From Exiguobacterium sp. s48 (GTDB taxonomy: Bacteria > Bacillota > Bacilli > Exiguobacteriales > Exiguobacteriaceae), in contig NZ_JACSKC010000001.1 in assembly GCF_018617395.1 (NCBI RefSeq), positions 868,001 through 932,000 of the forward strand: 64,000 nt of DNA, read 5' to 3'. A program made the position numbers and the translations under genes. Shown here piece by piece: positions 44,897-53,288 of this stretch (the stretch's first letter is position 1; each line of letters begins with the position of its first letter). The notes under the pieces were generated by a model. It was not told the origin of the DNA, made no database searches, and saw only the letters and a list, made by a program, of their open reading frames with translations.

Positions 44897-46640
44897 CGTG
44901 TCCACCCCCTTCTACAATCGCTTCAAGTTGCTGACGATCATATGTCTCTCGATACCAGCCTGTCTCTTGAAGCAATGTCTCATGACGACCACGTTGAATA
45001 ATATTTCCGTCCTCAATCACGAGAATCTCGTCAGCATGTTCCACGGCGGAAAGTCGATGGGCGACGATGACGCGCGCCTGGTCCGGATTGCCGACTCGGA
45101 AATGCTCGATAATCGACTCTTCCGTTTTCGCATCGACCGCAGATAACGCATCATCTAAGATCAAGACATCAGCCGCTGTCATGAGCGCCCGCGCGATAGA
45201 AATCCGTTGTTTCTGACCACCTGATAATGTGACCCCGCGTTCACCGACGAGTGTCGCATATCCTTCCGGAAGTCGAATGATGTCTTCATGTACTTCAGCG
45301 ACTTTCGCCGCCTCGATGATTTCTTCCATGCTCGCTTCAGGTCTTCCGAACGCGATATTGTTCGCAATCGAATCCGAGAATAAAAAGTGGTCTTGTGGTA
45401 CGACCGCAATCTTATCCATCAGAAGCGACTTTTTCACTTGGCGGATGTTGATCCCGCCGATTGTAATCTTTCCATCTTTCACATCATACTCACGCGTCAA
45501 CAGACGGACAATCGTCGTCTTCCCTGCACCTGTCCTGCCGACAATCCCGATTGTTTTTCCACGTTCAATCCGAAAATGGACATTATGGAGCACAACGGTC
45601 TCGTCATAGGCGAAGTTTCGAATATCGACTTCGACCTCTGAATGAGAAAGGGTCGTCGCAGCCATGCGGTCGTCTTGAATCTCAGGTTTGACGGCGAGCA
45701 TCCGCTCAATCCGGTCGTAAGACGCGCGACCACGCTCCACGATGTTAAACAACCATCCAAACGCTAACATCGGCCACGTCAAAAGTGCCAAATAAGCTGT
45801 GAAGCTGACAATCTGTCCAATCGTCAATTCACCTTGTTCAATCAGGACGGCTCCATACCCAACCGAGAGGATATAAGAGAGTCCGACAATTCCAAAGATG
45901 GTCGGATCGTATAAGGCGTCAATCTTCGCGACTCGTACGTTTTTTGCCATCACCTCACTCGATAAGTTCTCAAACGATTCCACATCCCGGTCGACTTCCC
46001 CCGTCGACTTTAAGACACGGACACCACTGACACTTTCCTGTACTTTGTCATTCAATTCTGAAAATGCCGCTTGGGCGACCCCGAATCGGCTATGTAACAT
46101 CTTTCCATACCGCGTCGTCAAAGCGACCATGACTGGTAACGGTAGCAAAGCGACGAGCGTCAACTTCCAACTGATTGTCGTAATCATCGTGATGATGACG
46201 AACGTCCCGAGTGTCACGCTATCGACGAGCGTCAAAATCCCCGCCCCCGCCGTCATCGATACGGCTTGTACATCATTTGTCGCGTGGGCCATCAAATCCC
46301 CGACCCGTGACTTTTTATAAAACCGTTGATCAAGATCTGTGAAATGTCGGTATAGTTGGCTCCGAAGCATTCTTCCTAGTCGAATCGACGCGCCGAAGAT
46401 AAAATAGCGCCAAAAGAAGCGAGCGATATAATTACCAACCCCAACGGCAGCAAGTCCCCCGAGTAACAACCAAAGCGTGTTTGACGATAGCGAACCACGG
46501 TTGATCTCATCGACGATCCGTCCGATAATGCGTGGTGGAATCAGTTCTAGGCCAGCCACGAAGATCAGTAAGACAATGCCGAGCGCGTAGGTCTTCCACT
46601 CAAGACGCAAAAACCAAGATAACTGTTTAAATACACGAAT
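44886..46640 (-). CDS. bmrC: ABC exporter half-transporter, BmrC (YheI)-like, probable ATT start
   Basis: The half-transporter has six membrane helices, Walker A GRTGAGKTT, canonical signature LSGGQKQR and Walker B VLILDDALSAVD, with Asp replacing the catalytic Glu, as in the degenerate site of BmrCD-type heterodimers. No ATG or GTG start is in frame: a TTG at 46610 lacks an RBS, whereas ATT at 46640 lies 8 bases after AAAGGGGGG and adds residues that continue the family-like N terminus (HIRVFKQLSWFLRLEW with M at the first place). I therefore extend to ATT, giving 584 residues. An in-frame stop lies upstream. Confidence 0.82.
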   Translation of the reverse strand: MRVFKQLSWFLRLEWKTYALGIVLLIFVAGLELIPPRIIGRIVDEINRGSLSSNTLWLLLGGLAAVGVGNYIARFFWRYFIFGASIRLGRMLRSQLYRHFTDLDQRFYKKSRVGDLMAHATNDVQAVSMTAGAGILTLVDSVTLGTFVIITMITTISWKLTLVALLPLPVMVALTTRYGKMLHSRFGVAQAAFSELNDKVQESVSGVRVLKSTGEVDRDVESFENLSSEVMAKNVRVAKIDALYDPTIFGIVGLSYILSVGYGAVLIEQGELTIGQIVSFTAYLALLTWPMLAFGWLFNIVERGRASYDRIERMLAVKPEIQDDRMAATTLSHSEVEVDIRNFAYDETVVLHNVHFRIERGKTIGIVGRTGAGKTTIVRLLTREYDVKDGKITIGGINIRQVKKSLLMDKIAVVPQDHFLFSDSIANNIAFGRPEASMEEIIEAAKVAEVHEDIIRLPEGYATLVGERGVTLSGGQKQRISIARALMTAADVLILDDALSAVDAKTEESIIEHFRVGNPDQARVIVAHRLSAVEHADEILVIEDGNIIQRGRHETLLQETGWYRETYDRQQLEAIVEGGGHDET

Positions 46641-46682
46641 GTGAAACGCCCCCCTTTGTCTTTAGATAAAGATTATTCATTA

Positions 46683-46711
46683 ATCGTAGCGAAAGTTTGT
46701 TCGATTGTCTA
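46683..46711 (-). promoter_or_regulatory. Sigma-A promoter of the BmrCD-like operon
   Basis: On the minus strand TAGACA (46711-46706), a 17-bp spacer and TACGAT (46688-46683). The predicted leader is only ~36 bases, too short for a leader peptide and attenuator like that reported for B. subtilis bmrCD. Confidence 0.6.
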
Positions 46712-46725
46712 ACAAAAAGAGGAAA

Positions 46726-46756
46726 CAAAAAAGCACTTCGGGAACCGAAGTGCTTT
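46726..46756 (-). terminator. yneF terminator
   Basis: On the minus strand AAAGCACTTCGG-TTC-CCGAAGTGCTTT with a T run TTTTTTG. Confidence 0.92.
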
Positions 46757-46765
46757 CGTGATTGA

Positions 46766-46999
46766 TTATGATTTCTTTTCGTTTTTCATCTGCACGTTCA
46801 TGGCGCGCATCACTTGGTTGACTTTCTTCTGTGATGGCTTTTGACCCATCTGCATCATCAACGTACGAATCATATCTTCATTGATTGGCGGGTTCTGTTC
46901 AAGGTAGTTCATCATGTATTTACGCGCGATGAAGAATCCGATCGCGATCCCCCCGATGAGTGCTGCCACGACAAGAAGAATCCAGAATAATGTACTCAA
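46766..46999 (-). CDS. yneF: YneF (UPF0154) family membrane protein
   Basis: A 77-residue protein with one N-terminal membrane helix followed by [33 protein letters not shown], which is the conserved UPF0154 core. Function unknown. The start is TTG at 46999, 7 bases after GAGGAGG. It lies downstream of tkt on the same strand as in B. subtilis (there with sirA between). Confidence 0.92.
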
Positions 47000-47073
47000 G
47001 GCTTTACCTCCTCTACCATATGAAACATCGTTTTTTACTATACACTAAATTGCGCAACTTCGCTAGTCGTCCA

Positions 47074-47107
47074 GAAAAAAAGTGACGGCCAAATGAATGG
47101 CCGTCAC
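47074..47107 (-). terminator. Transketolase terminator
   Basis: On the minus strand GTGACGGCC / GGCCGTCAC with an 8-base loop and a seven-T run. Confidence 0.92.
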
Positions 47108-47124
47108 AACAATCTAACATGAGA

Positions 47125-49107
47125 TTAAAGTGATTTTACTGCATTGACGACGTTGTCGACTGACATGCCGTACTCTTTCATGAGGAGGTCTCCCGGTGCA
47201 GATGCTCCGAACTTGTCGATTCCGAGTACTTTACCACCGAATCCTACATATTTGTACCATCCAAGTGTCGCACCCGCTTCAAGCGATACGCGTTTCGTCA
47301 CTGAAGATGGAAGGACAGACTCTTTATATTCTGCAGATTGCGCTTCGAAGAGTTCCCATGATGGCATCGAGATGACTGCCGCTTTCACGCCTTCTGACGC
47401 GAGTTGCTCGCGCGCTTCGACGAGGACATGTACTTCTGAACCTGTACCGAGCAAGAGAACGTCTGCATCTTTCGATTCACCTGCAACGACGTAAGCTCCT
47501 TTTGCTGCCGTTTCAACAGATGTGCCTTCGAGTTCTGGTAACGCTTGACGAGTCAAGACGAGAAGTGAAGGAGTCGTTTTCGATGTCACCGCTTGTTTCC
47601 AAGCTGCAATCGTTTCTTTGCCGTCAGCAGGACGAAGAACTGAGAGGTTCGGCATCGCGCGGAAGCTCATCAAATGCTCGACCGGCTCGTGCGTTGGACC
47701 ATCTTCACCGACTGCGATTGAGTCGTGCGTCAAGATGAACGTTGATGGAAGTCCCATAAGTGCTGCGAGACGAACTGCAGGACGAAGGTAATCTGAGAAG
47801 ACGAAGAACGTTGCACCGTAAGGAAGCACACCACCATGAAGGGCCATACCGTTCACAGCCGCTGCCATCGCGAACTCACGAACCCCGAACCAGATGTTAC
47901 GGCCAGCTGGATCTTCATCGAAGTCCACTGCACCTTTGATCATCGAGTTGTTCGACCCGGCAAGGTCAGCCGACCCACCGAAGAGTGTCGGTACTGCTTT
48001 TGCGATCGCGTTCAACACTTCACCGCTCGTTTGACGTGTTGCTTTTTTCGAACCGATTTCGAATGTCGGCAACTCGCTATCCCAACCTTCAGGAAGCTCA
48101 TTGTTCATTGCACGCTCGAACTGTGCACCGAGTTCTGGGTGTGCCGCTTTATATGCTTCTACGAGCTCGTTCCAGTCTGACTCATATTTCGCGCCAGGCT
48201 CGACAACTTTCTCGTTAAACAAGTCATATACTTCGCTTGGTACGTAGAATGACTCGCCTTCCCATTTATAGAACTGTTTCGTCAATTCGATTTCAGCATC
48301 TCCAAGTGGAGCACCGTGTGATGCCGATTTACCTGATTTGTTCGGTGAACCGAATCCGATGACCGTTTTCACTTCGATCAATGTCGGTTTTGACGTTTCA
48401 GCTTTTGCTGCATCGATTGCTTTTGCGATTGAATCAATATCTGTTCCATCTTCGACACGAATGACTTGCCATCCGTACGCATTGAAACGGTCTTCTACGC
48501 TTTCAGAGAATGACTTATGAAGGTCGCCATCGAGAGAGATGTCGTTTGAATCGTAAAGAACGACGAGTTTACCGAGCTTTAAGTGACCTGCGAGTGAAGC
48601 CGCCTCAGCAGATACACCTTCCATCAAGTCTCCGTCTCCGCAAATACCGAACGTATAGTGGTCAACGACGTTGAACTCGTCACGGTTGTAAGTCGCTTCT
48701 AAATGTTTCTCAGCCATGGCCATCCCGACAGCCATCGCAATCCCTTGTCCAAGTGGTCCCGTTGTCGCATCTACCCCAGCCGTGTGGCGGTATTCAGGGT
48801 GACCAGGTGTCTTCGAGTCCATTTGACGGAATGATTTCAAATCGTCCATCGACAAATCATAGCCAGACAAGTGAAGGAGCGAATACAAGAGCATCGATCC
48901 ATGACCCGCTGAAAGCACGAAACGGTCACGGTTGAACCAGTTCGGGTTTTTCGGGTTGTGACGCATTTTATCCGTCCAAAGTGTAAACGCCATCGGGGCA
49001 GCCCCCATCGGCATCCCTGGGTGACCAGAGTTCGCTTTTTGGACCGCATCAATTGAGAGCGTCCGAATCGAGTTAATCGCTAATAATTCTTTAGTAGTTG
49101 TTTCCAC
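47125..49107 (-). CDS. tkt: Transketolase
   Basis: A ~660-residue thiamine-diphosphate enzyme of the pentose phosphate pathway. Motifs: [19 protein letters not shown]-type TPP motif as [12 protein letters not shown]...YDSNDIS, and [20 protein letters not shown] in the Pyr domain; C-terminal domain complete. Start is ambiguous: ATG at 49116 directly abuts the RBS AGAGAGG, whereas GTG at 49107 has 9-base spacing, so I prefer GTG. It stands between ynzC and yneF as in Bacillus. Confidence 0.95.
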   Translation of the reverse strand: METTTKELLAINSIRTLSIDAVQKANSGHPGMPMGAAPMAFTLWTDKMRHNPKNPNWFNRDRFVLSAGHGSMLLYSLLHLSGYDLSMDDLKSFRQMDSKTPGHPEYRHTAGVDATTGPLGQGIAMAVGMAMAEKHLEATYNRDEFNVVDHYTFGICGDGDLMEGVSAEAASLAGHLKLGKLVVLYDSNDISLDGDLHKSFSESVEDRFNAYGWQVIRVEDGTDIDSIAKAIDAAKAETSKPTLIEVKTVIGFGSPNKSGKSASHGAPLGDAEIELTKQFYKWEGESFYVPSEVYDLFNEKVVEPGAKYESDWNELVEAYKAAHPELGAQFERAMNNELPEGWDSELPTFEIGSKKATRQTSGEVLNAIAKAVPTLFGGSADLAGSNNSMIKGAVDFDEDPAGRNIWFGVREFAMAAAVNGMALHGGVLPYGATFFVFSDYLRPAVRLAALMGLPSTFILTHDSIAVGEDGPTHEPVEHLMSFRAMPNLSVLRPADGKETIAAWKQAVTSKTTPSLLVLTRQALPELEGTSVETAAKGAYVVAGESKDADVLLLGTGSEVHVLVEAREQLASEGVKAAVISMPSWELFEAQSAEYKESVLPSSVTKRVSLEAGATLGWYKYVGFGGKVLGIDKFGASAPGDLLMKEYGMSVDNVVNAVKSL

Positions 49108-49274
49108 TAATTTCATCCTCTCTGTGTTAAGAAGGTTTTCTACCCGTCATATTTTATCACACTCAATCGTGTGTCACAACTAATTAATTAGTATAACACA
49201 TTTGATGAAATCGTTTCCTTCTATTGAATAAAATAGCGTGTAATCCGTTCGTCTGATGCGTGTTCGTGTATAAC

Positions 49275-49310
49275 AAAAATGCACATCCTATACGAAATAG
49301 GATGTGCATT
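49275..49310 (-). terminator. Terminator of the yneA-yneB-ynzC operon
   Basis: On the minus strand a 13-bp perfect stem (ATGCACATCCTAT / ATAGGATGTGCAT) with a 5-base loop, then TTTTTG. Confidence 0.9.
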
Positions 49311-49315
49311 CAGTA

Positions 49316-49549
49316 TCACTCACCGCGATAGCGTTTTTGATCTTCTTTCAACTTCTCTGGGGTAACGTCGTTTCCATCTGGGTCGACGACTTTCATCCCC
49401 ATCATTTGTGATTTGAACGACTGACGAAACGCTTTCAAATATTCTTGACGCAAGTCCTGTTGTTCGTTCATTTCTTCTTGAGACAGTCCTTCTGTCTTCG
49501 CTTTGTTGGCGAGGAAATTGATTCGCTCCAATTGTCCTGGTGCTAACAT
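49316..49549 (-). CDS. ynzC: DUF896 (YnzC) family protein
   Basis: A 77-residue soluble protein of the UPF0291/YnzC family: LERINFLANKAKTEGLSQEEMNEQQDLRQEYLKAFR forms the known helical hairpin, followed by the conserved KVVDPDGNDVTPEKLK tail. In Bacillus ynzC is the third gene of the LexA-controlled yneA operon; the exact role is unknown. GAGGGGGCG precedes the ATG. Confidence 0.93.
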   Translation of the reverse strand: MLAPGQLERINFLANKAKTEGLSQEEMNEQQDLRQEYLKAFRQSFKSQMMGMKVVDPDGNDVTPEKLKEDQKRYRGE

Positions 49550-49609
49550 CCGACTCGCCCCCTCTCTAGTGAATTTGTTCTTATACTTTACAAAATCAGA
49601 GAGGAAGAA

Positions 49610-50284
<675 letters not shown>

Positions 50285-50325
50285 TTACGATACACAGTTC
50301 GTAAACCGTTCGCAATGAAGAACGA

Positions 50326-50562
50326 TCACTCAGCGGCATACCATTTCATTTTTCGTTCATTATGCGCTTCGCGCTCAGCCATAATCTGTGCTTCGAGTGA
50401 TTCCGCTTCGACGTATGCGACCTCTTCTTCAATCGTCCGCTCTGTCGTGACGACCGGATCGACAACCTTTGGTTCCCCTCGCATTTCCCCAGCCAAATAA
50501 AAGGCGAACATCCCGACCAAGAGCATCCCGACTAAAATGATTCCGTTGAGTGTATCTTTCAT
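50326..50562 (-). CDS. Small membrane protein in yneA position, without LysM domain
   Basis: A 78-residue protein with one N-terminal membrane segment (residues ~7-26) and a short charged C-terminal tail rich in Glu and Ala. Its position, divergent from lexA behind LexA boxes and upstream of yneB, is that of yneA, the SOS-induced cell division inhibitor. YneA normally carries an extracellular LysM domain, which is absent here; only the membrane helix and a helical tail are seen. It may be a shortened functional analogue. GGAGG lies 10 bases before the ATG. Confidence 0.72.
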   Translation of the reverse strand: MKDTLNGIILVGMLLVGMFAFYLAGEMRGEPKVVDPVVTTERTIEEEVAYVEAESLEAQIMAEREAHNERKMKWYAAE

Positions 50563-50599
50563 GATTGCATTGCCTCCTGTATAAGAATATATGTTCGTT

Positions 50600-50613
50600 A
50601 GAACGTTTGTTCG
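50600..50613. promoter_or_regulatory. LexA (DinR) box 1
   Basis: AGAACGTTTGTTCG, reverse CGAACAAACGTTCT, fits the Bacillus SOS box CGAACRNRYGTTYC except the last base. It lies nearest the yneA-like gene. Confidence 0.85.
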
Positions 50614-50637
50614 TTTATCTGTTCTCATCATAAAACA

Positions 50638-50651
50638 AGAACCCGTGTTCG
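50638..50651. promoter_or_regulatory. LexA (DinR) box 2
   Basis: AGAACCCGTGTTCG keeps the GAAC-N4-GTTC core of the SOS box, in the middle of the lexA/yneA intergenic region. Confidence 0.7.
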
Positions 50652-50666
50652 GTCAACATAAAAAAA

Positions 50667-50680
50667 CGAACGAATGTTTG
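50667..50680. promoter_or_regulatory. LexA (DinR) box 3
   Basis: CGAACGAATGTTTG matches CGAACRNRYGTTYC except at the last base. It overlaps the -35 region of the lexA promoter, fitting autorepression. Confidence 0.8.
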
Positions 50681-50707
50681 TACGCTCATGTGTTCTTGTG
50701 TTACACT
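50678..50707 (+). promoter_or_regulatory. lexA promoter
   Basis: TTGTAC (50678-50683), an 18-bp spacer and TACACT (50702-50707). LexA box 3 overlaps its -35 element. Confidence 0.6.
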
Positions 50708-50765
50708 AGACACATAAAGAATAGGATGCGATTGCAGGTTATTCGATTATATCGAGGTGAACATA

Positions 50766-51386
50766 ATGAAGAAAATGTCAGCGCGACAACAACAGATTCT
50801 TGATTTCATCAAAGACGAAGTACGGGCAAAAGGTTATCCGCCTTCTGTTCGTGAAATTGGTGAAGCCGTCGGTCTAGCATCTAGTTCGACCGTCCACGGT
50901 CACCTAGATCGTTTAGAGAAGCGCGGTTTGATTCGTCGAGACAAGACGAAGCCTCGCGCGATTGAAATTTTAACTGACGACATGCCGTCAATGGAAGAAC
51001 AAGAGTCCGTCATGTACGTACCGGTCATCGGGAAAGTCACTGCCGGGACACCGATCACCGCCATCGAGAACGTGGAAGAACACTTCCCGCTCCCGGCACA
51101 TATCGTCGGTTCAGATAATGTATACATGTTGTCTGTCTCTGGGGATTCGATGATCAACGCAGGCATCTTGGACGGGGACCGGGTTCTCGTCCGCCAGCAG
51201 AGCACGGCCGACAATGGAGAGATTGTCGTTGCTATGACGGAAGAAGGCGAAGCGACCGTGAAACGGATTTACAAGGAAGCTTCAAAGGTCCGCCTTCAAC
51301 CGGAGAACGACGAGTTAGAAGCGATGTATTTTGACAACGTCTCGATTTTAGGGAAGGTTATCGGTGTATACCGGACGATTCATTAA
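50766..51386 (+). CDS. lexA: SOS repressor LexA
   Basis: The 206-residue repressor has an N-terminal winged helix (residues ~1-68; [15 protein letters not shown]), the self-cleavage bond Ala93-Gly94 in VTAGTPI, and the S24 catalytic dyad Ser128 (SGDSM) and Lys166 (VKRIY). RecA filaments trigger autocleavage and SOS induction. GAGGTG precedes the ATG at 50766; an in-frame GTG at 50757 lies within the RBS. Three LexA boxes are upstream. Confidence 0.96.
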   Translation: MKKMSARQQQILDFIKDEVRAKGYPPSVREIGEAVGLASSSTVHGHLDRLEKRGLIRRDKTKPRAIEILTDDMPSMEEQESVMYVPVIGKVTAGTPITAIENVEEHFPLPAHIVGSDNVYMLSVSGDSMINAGILDGDRVLVRQQSTADNGEIVVAMTEEGEATVKRIYKEASKVRLQPENDELEAMYFDNVSILGKVIGVYRTIH

Positions 51387-51826
51387 TGGCTAGTGGCAAG
51401 ACCCATACCCGAACGAATCTCGTGGCAACCGGCGCACTTGCGGTTGCCACGCCTTTTCTTGAAATCGATGTTCCGTTCGCATTAATCATCGGTGCCATCA
51501 TCGGTACACTCTGGCTCTCCCCGGACCTTGATTTAAAATCAGACGCCTATTATCGATGGGGACCACTCAAATTGATCTGGCTCCCTTACGTAAAGTTTAT
51601 GCCGCACCGTTCGCTCTTCTCGCACTTACCTGGTTTGAGTGATGTGATTCGGATTGCATATATCGGCTTTCCACTCGTGCTGACCTTGCCCTTCACGGCA
51701 TACGAAGAGGCAATCCGCTCATGGGTTGACATTCATGGCTTGTCTTTCTTTTTAGGGCTCGTGTTTGCGACAACGCTGCATACAATGCTCGACTATACAT
51801 CGACATTTATAAAAAAAGCATTCTGA
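51386..51826 (+). CDS. DUF2227-like putative metal-binding membrane protein
   Basis: A 146-residue protein with ~4 hydrophobic segments. Conserved-looking polar residues are HTRTN at the start, LSPDLDLKSDAYYRWGPLKLIWLPY, MPHRSLFSHLPG and HTMLDYTS, matching the metal-dependent hydrolase-like DUF2227/YdjM-type pattern of spaced His and Asp. Function unknown. Its start overlaps the lexA stop by one base, so it is the second gene of the lexA transcript. Confidence 0.8.
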   Translation: MASGKTHTRTNLVATGALAVATPFLEIDVPFALIIGAIIGTLWLSPDLDLKSDAYYRWGPLKLIWLPYVKFMPHRSLFSHLPGLSDVIRIAYIGFPLVLTLPFTAYEEAIRSWVDIHGLSFFLGLVFATTLHTMLDYTSTFIKKAF

Positions 51827-51833
51827 ACAATCG

Positions 51834-51872
51834 AAAGGCGATTTCCCCTCATACGGAGAAAATCGCCTTTTA
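51834..51872 (+). terminator. Terminator of the lexA transcript
   Basis: AAAGGCGATTT pairs with AAATCGCCTTT, followed by TATC. The A run at the 5' side also allows some function for the convergent cupin transcript. Confidence 0.82.
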
Positions 51873-51883
51873 TCGTACATTGT

Positions 51884-52180
51884 TTATCCGAACGCCACTA
51901 GTACAACGGCATTACTCTCTGCTCCAAACCGGTGTTCAACCCCTTTTGGAATCGTCACCATATGACCCTCTGGAACGATCAGAGACTCGGTCTTTGTCTC
52001 GATTGAAAAACCACCCTGAAATGCGATAATGATTTCTTCATTAGAGTCATGCACTTCATATGGATAAGATTGATTTCTCAAATGAATCATAATCAAGCTA
52101 CCTGCATCTATTTTCTTTAATTCATAATCTTGATCAATTTCAAGGGATCTCCCTAACTTTTTCAAATCAACTACTTTCAT
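51884..52180 (-). CDS. Small cupin-domain protein
   Basis: A 98-residue single cupin barrel: EVHDSNEEIIIAFQGGFSI (motif 1 with His and Glu ligands), VPEGHMVTIPKGVEHRF (motif 2 with His). It could bind a metal and a small ligand, either as an enzyme or as a sensor; substrate unknown. Its ATG overlaps the stop of the upstream MBL-fold gene (ATGA), so both are translated together under the guanidine-I riboswitch. Base composition appears more AT-rich than the flanking lexA and glnA genes. Confidence 0.85.
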   Translation of the reverse strand: MKVVDLKKLGRSLEIDQDYELKKIDAGSLIMIHLRNQSYPYEVHDSNEEIIIAFQGGFSIETKTESLIVPEGHMVTIPKGVEHRFGAESNAVVLVAFG

Positions 52181-53010
52181 AGTTGTACACCTCTTTCAAG
52201 ACACTCCTGCCTTACAATATCCACGTTCCCTTCATGACATTCTCTCGTAAATGACGATGGATACTTCATCTCTTCTCCTAATGCGATGATTGCCTCATTA
52301 TCGTTTTGTTCTACCGAACGAACCAAACGTTTTATATAGCTACGCGCCATCTCAAGTCGAGCCAACATAGCACCCGTGTCAGTTGTGAATTCACCGTGAC
52401 TCGGAATGAGAAGTGTAATGTTGCGATTTTTTATAATCACTTCGGCTTTATCTAACGTATTCAAGTATGCAGATGATTGATCAAATATATATGGCAACTC
52501 AAAATCAGATAAATAATCTCCCGCAATCCAAATCCCTTGAGGTTCGATGATTGCAAACAATCCGTCGTGCGTATGACCGGGCGCTAAATAGAACGTGATC
52601 GTCGTCTCACCCAACTTCAATTGTTGACCGTCTTCTCTAATGACACAATCAAGTTCTGGAAACTGAATATCATACGGGCGATCGATATAGTATTCATTGT
52701 CAAATTGTTTGATGAGATTGAGTTTATATTGCTTTCTCGGATGATGTTTCATGCCCTCACTTCCAATTACAATCGCATCCGGAAAGGCACCATAACCAAT
52801 AATATGATCGAAATCCCCGTGCGTGAACAACAAGTATAGCGTTCGTCCTGCTCGACTCTTTTCAATATCTTTTTTTATTTCCTCAATTTCAATCGGTAAC
52901 CATGTCGGATCGACAAGAAGTATAAAATCCTCTCCTTCAACAATCGTGCTCGTCGTTTTCCACAGAGCACTCTGATAGATTTTGACCGATTCACTCTCAA
53001 ATTGCTTCAT
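52177..53010 (-). CDS. Metallo-beta-lactamase-fold hydrolase under riboswitch control
   Basis: A 277-residue MBL-fold protein: VDPTWLP, the metal motif THGDFDH (H-x-D-x-D-H; the second His of the usual HxHxDH is Asp), PGHTHDGLFAI, WIAGDYLSDFE and IPSHGE. The C-terminal ~60 residues are helical and probably cover the active site. It should hydrolyse an ester, lactam, amide or similar bond; substrate unknown. The start is the ATG at 53010 with AAGGAG 10 bases upstream. It is the first gene of an MBL-cupin operon whose leader is a guanidine-I riboswitch, so guanidine or a guanidine derivative may be the inducer and perhaps related to the substrate (inference). Confidence 0.88.
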   Translation of the reverse strand: MKQFESESVKIYQSALWKTTSTIVEGEDFILLVDPTWLPIEIEEIKKDIEKSRAGRTLYLLFTHGDFDHIIGYGAFPDAIVIGSEGMKHHPRKQYKLNLIKQFDNEYYIDRPYDIQFPELDCVIREDGQQLKLGETTITFYLAPGHTHDGLFAIIEPQGIWIAGDYLSDFELPYIFDQSSAYLNTLDKAEVIIKNRNITLLIPSHGEFTTDTGAMLARLEMARSYIKRLVRSVEQNDNEAIIALGEEMKYPSSFTRECHEGNVDIVRQECLERGVQL

Positions 53011-53026
53011 ATCCCTTTCACTCCTT

Positions 53027-53074
53027 AAAAAAAATAAGCCTGGGAGATATCTCAATCAGATATCTCCCAGGCTT
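53027..53074 (-). terminator. Riboswitch-controlled terminator of the MBL-cupin operon
   Basis: A 17-bp perfect stem (53074-53058 with 53052-53036, loop GATTG) is followed by ATTTTTTTT and then directly by the MBL gene RBS. Its 5' arm contains the aptamer 3' segment AAGCCTGGGAGA, so ligand binding should prevent termination. Confidence 0.9.
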
Positions 53075-53160
53075 TTATCCTTCCGTGTATACAGTATATG
53101 CTACTGTACGTTCCCTCTCGGACCAGAACCATTTCAAAATGCGGAACCCTAGAGAACTTT
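53061..53160 (-). promoter_or_regulatory. Guanidine-I (ykkC subtype 1) riboswitch aptamer
   Basis: On the minus strand the leader shows, in order, CTCTAGGGTTCCG (from 53154), a short hairpin, CTGGTCCGAGAG (from 53126), a variable stem, ACACGG (from 53088) and GGATAAAAGCCTGGGAGA ending near 53063. These are the conserved blocks of RF00442 in correct order and spacing. Known subtype 1 members bind guanidinium and turn on exporters or guanidine-metabolism genes. Confidence 0.88.
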
Positions 53161-53177
53161 AACAATATTTTTTTATA

Positions 53178-53206
53178 ATTATACGATTCAATTCATTAAT
53201 TTTCAA
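53178..53206 (-). promoter_or_regulatory. Promoter of the MBL-cupin operon
   Basis: On the minus strand TTGAAA (53206-53201), 17 bp, TATAAT (53183-53178), a near-consensus sigma-A promoter just after the glnA terminator and ~10 bp before the aptamer. Confidence 0.8.
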
Positions 53207-53225
53207 TTATAACTTTTCATTTAAC

Positions 53226-53272
53226 CAAAAAACTCTTGCCGACTGCTTCTGAATGAAGTGTCCGACAAGAGT
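53226..53272 (-). terminator. glnA terminator
   Basis: On the minus strand ACTCTTGTCGGAC pairs with GTCGGCAAGAGT (one bulge), then TTTTTTGG. Confidence 0.82.
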
Positions 53273-53288
53273 CGATGAATCTAATAGA

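Noticed and set aside
46641-46725. BmrB-like leader peptide ahead of the BmrCD-like operon
   Set aside because: The leader from the predicted promoter is only ~36 bases and contains no RBS-ORF-hairpin arrangement.
49206-49219. cre-like TGAAATCGTTTCCT upstream of tkt
   Set aside because: Two mismatches at constrained positions and no clear promoter context; too weak to list.
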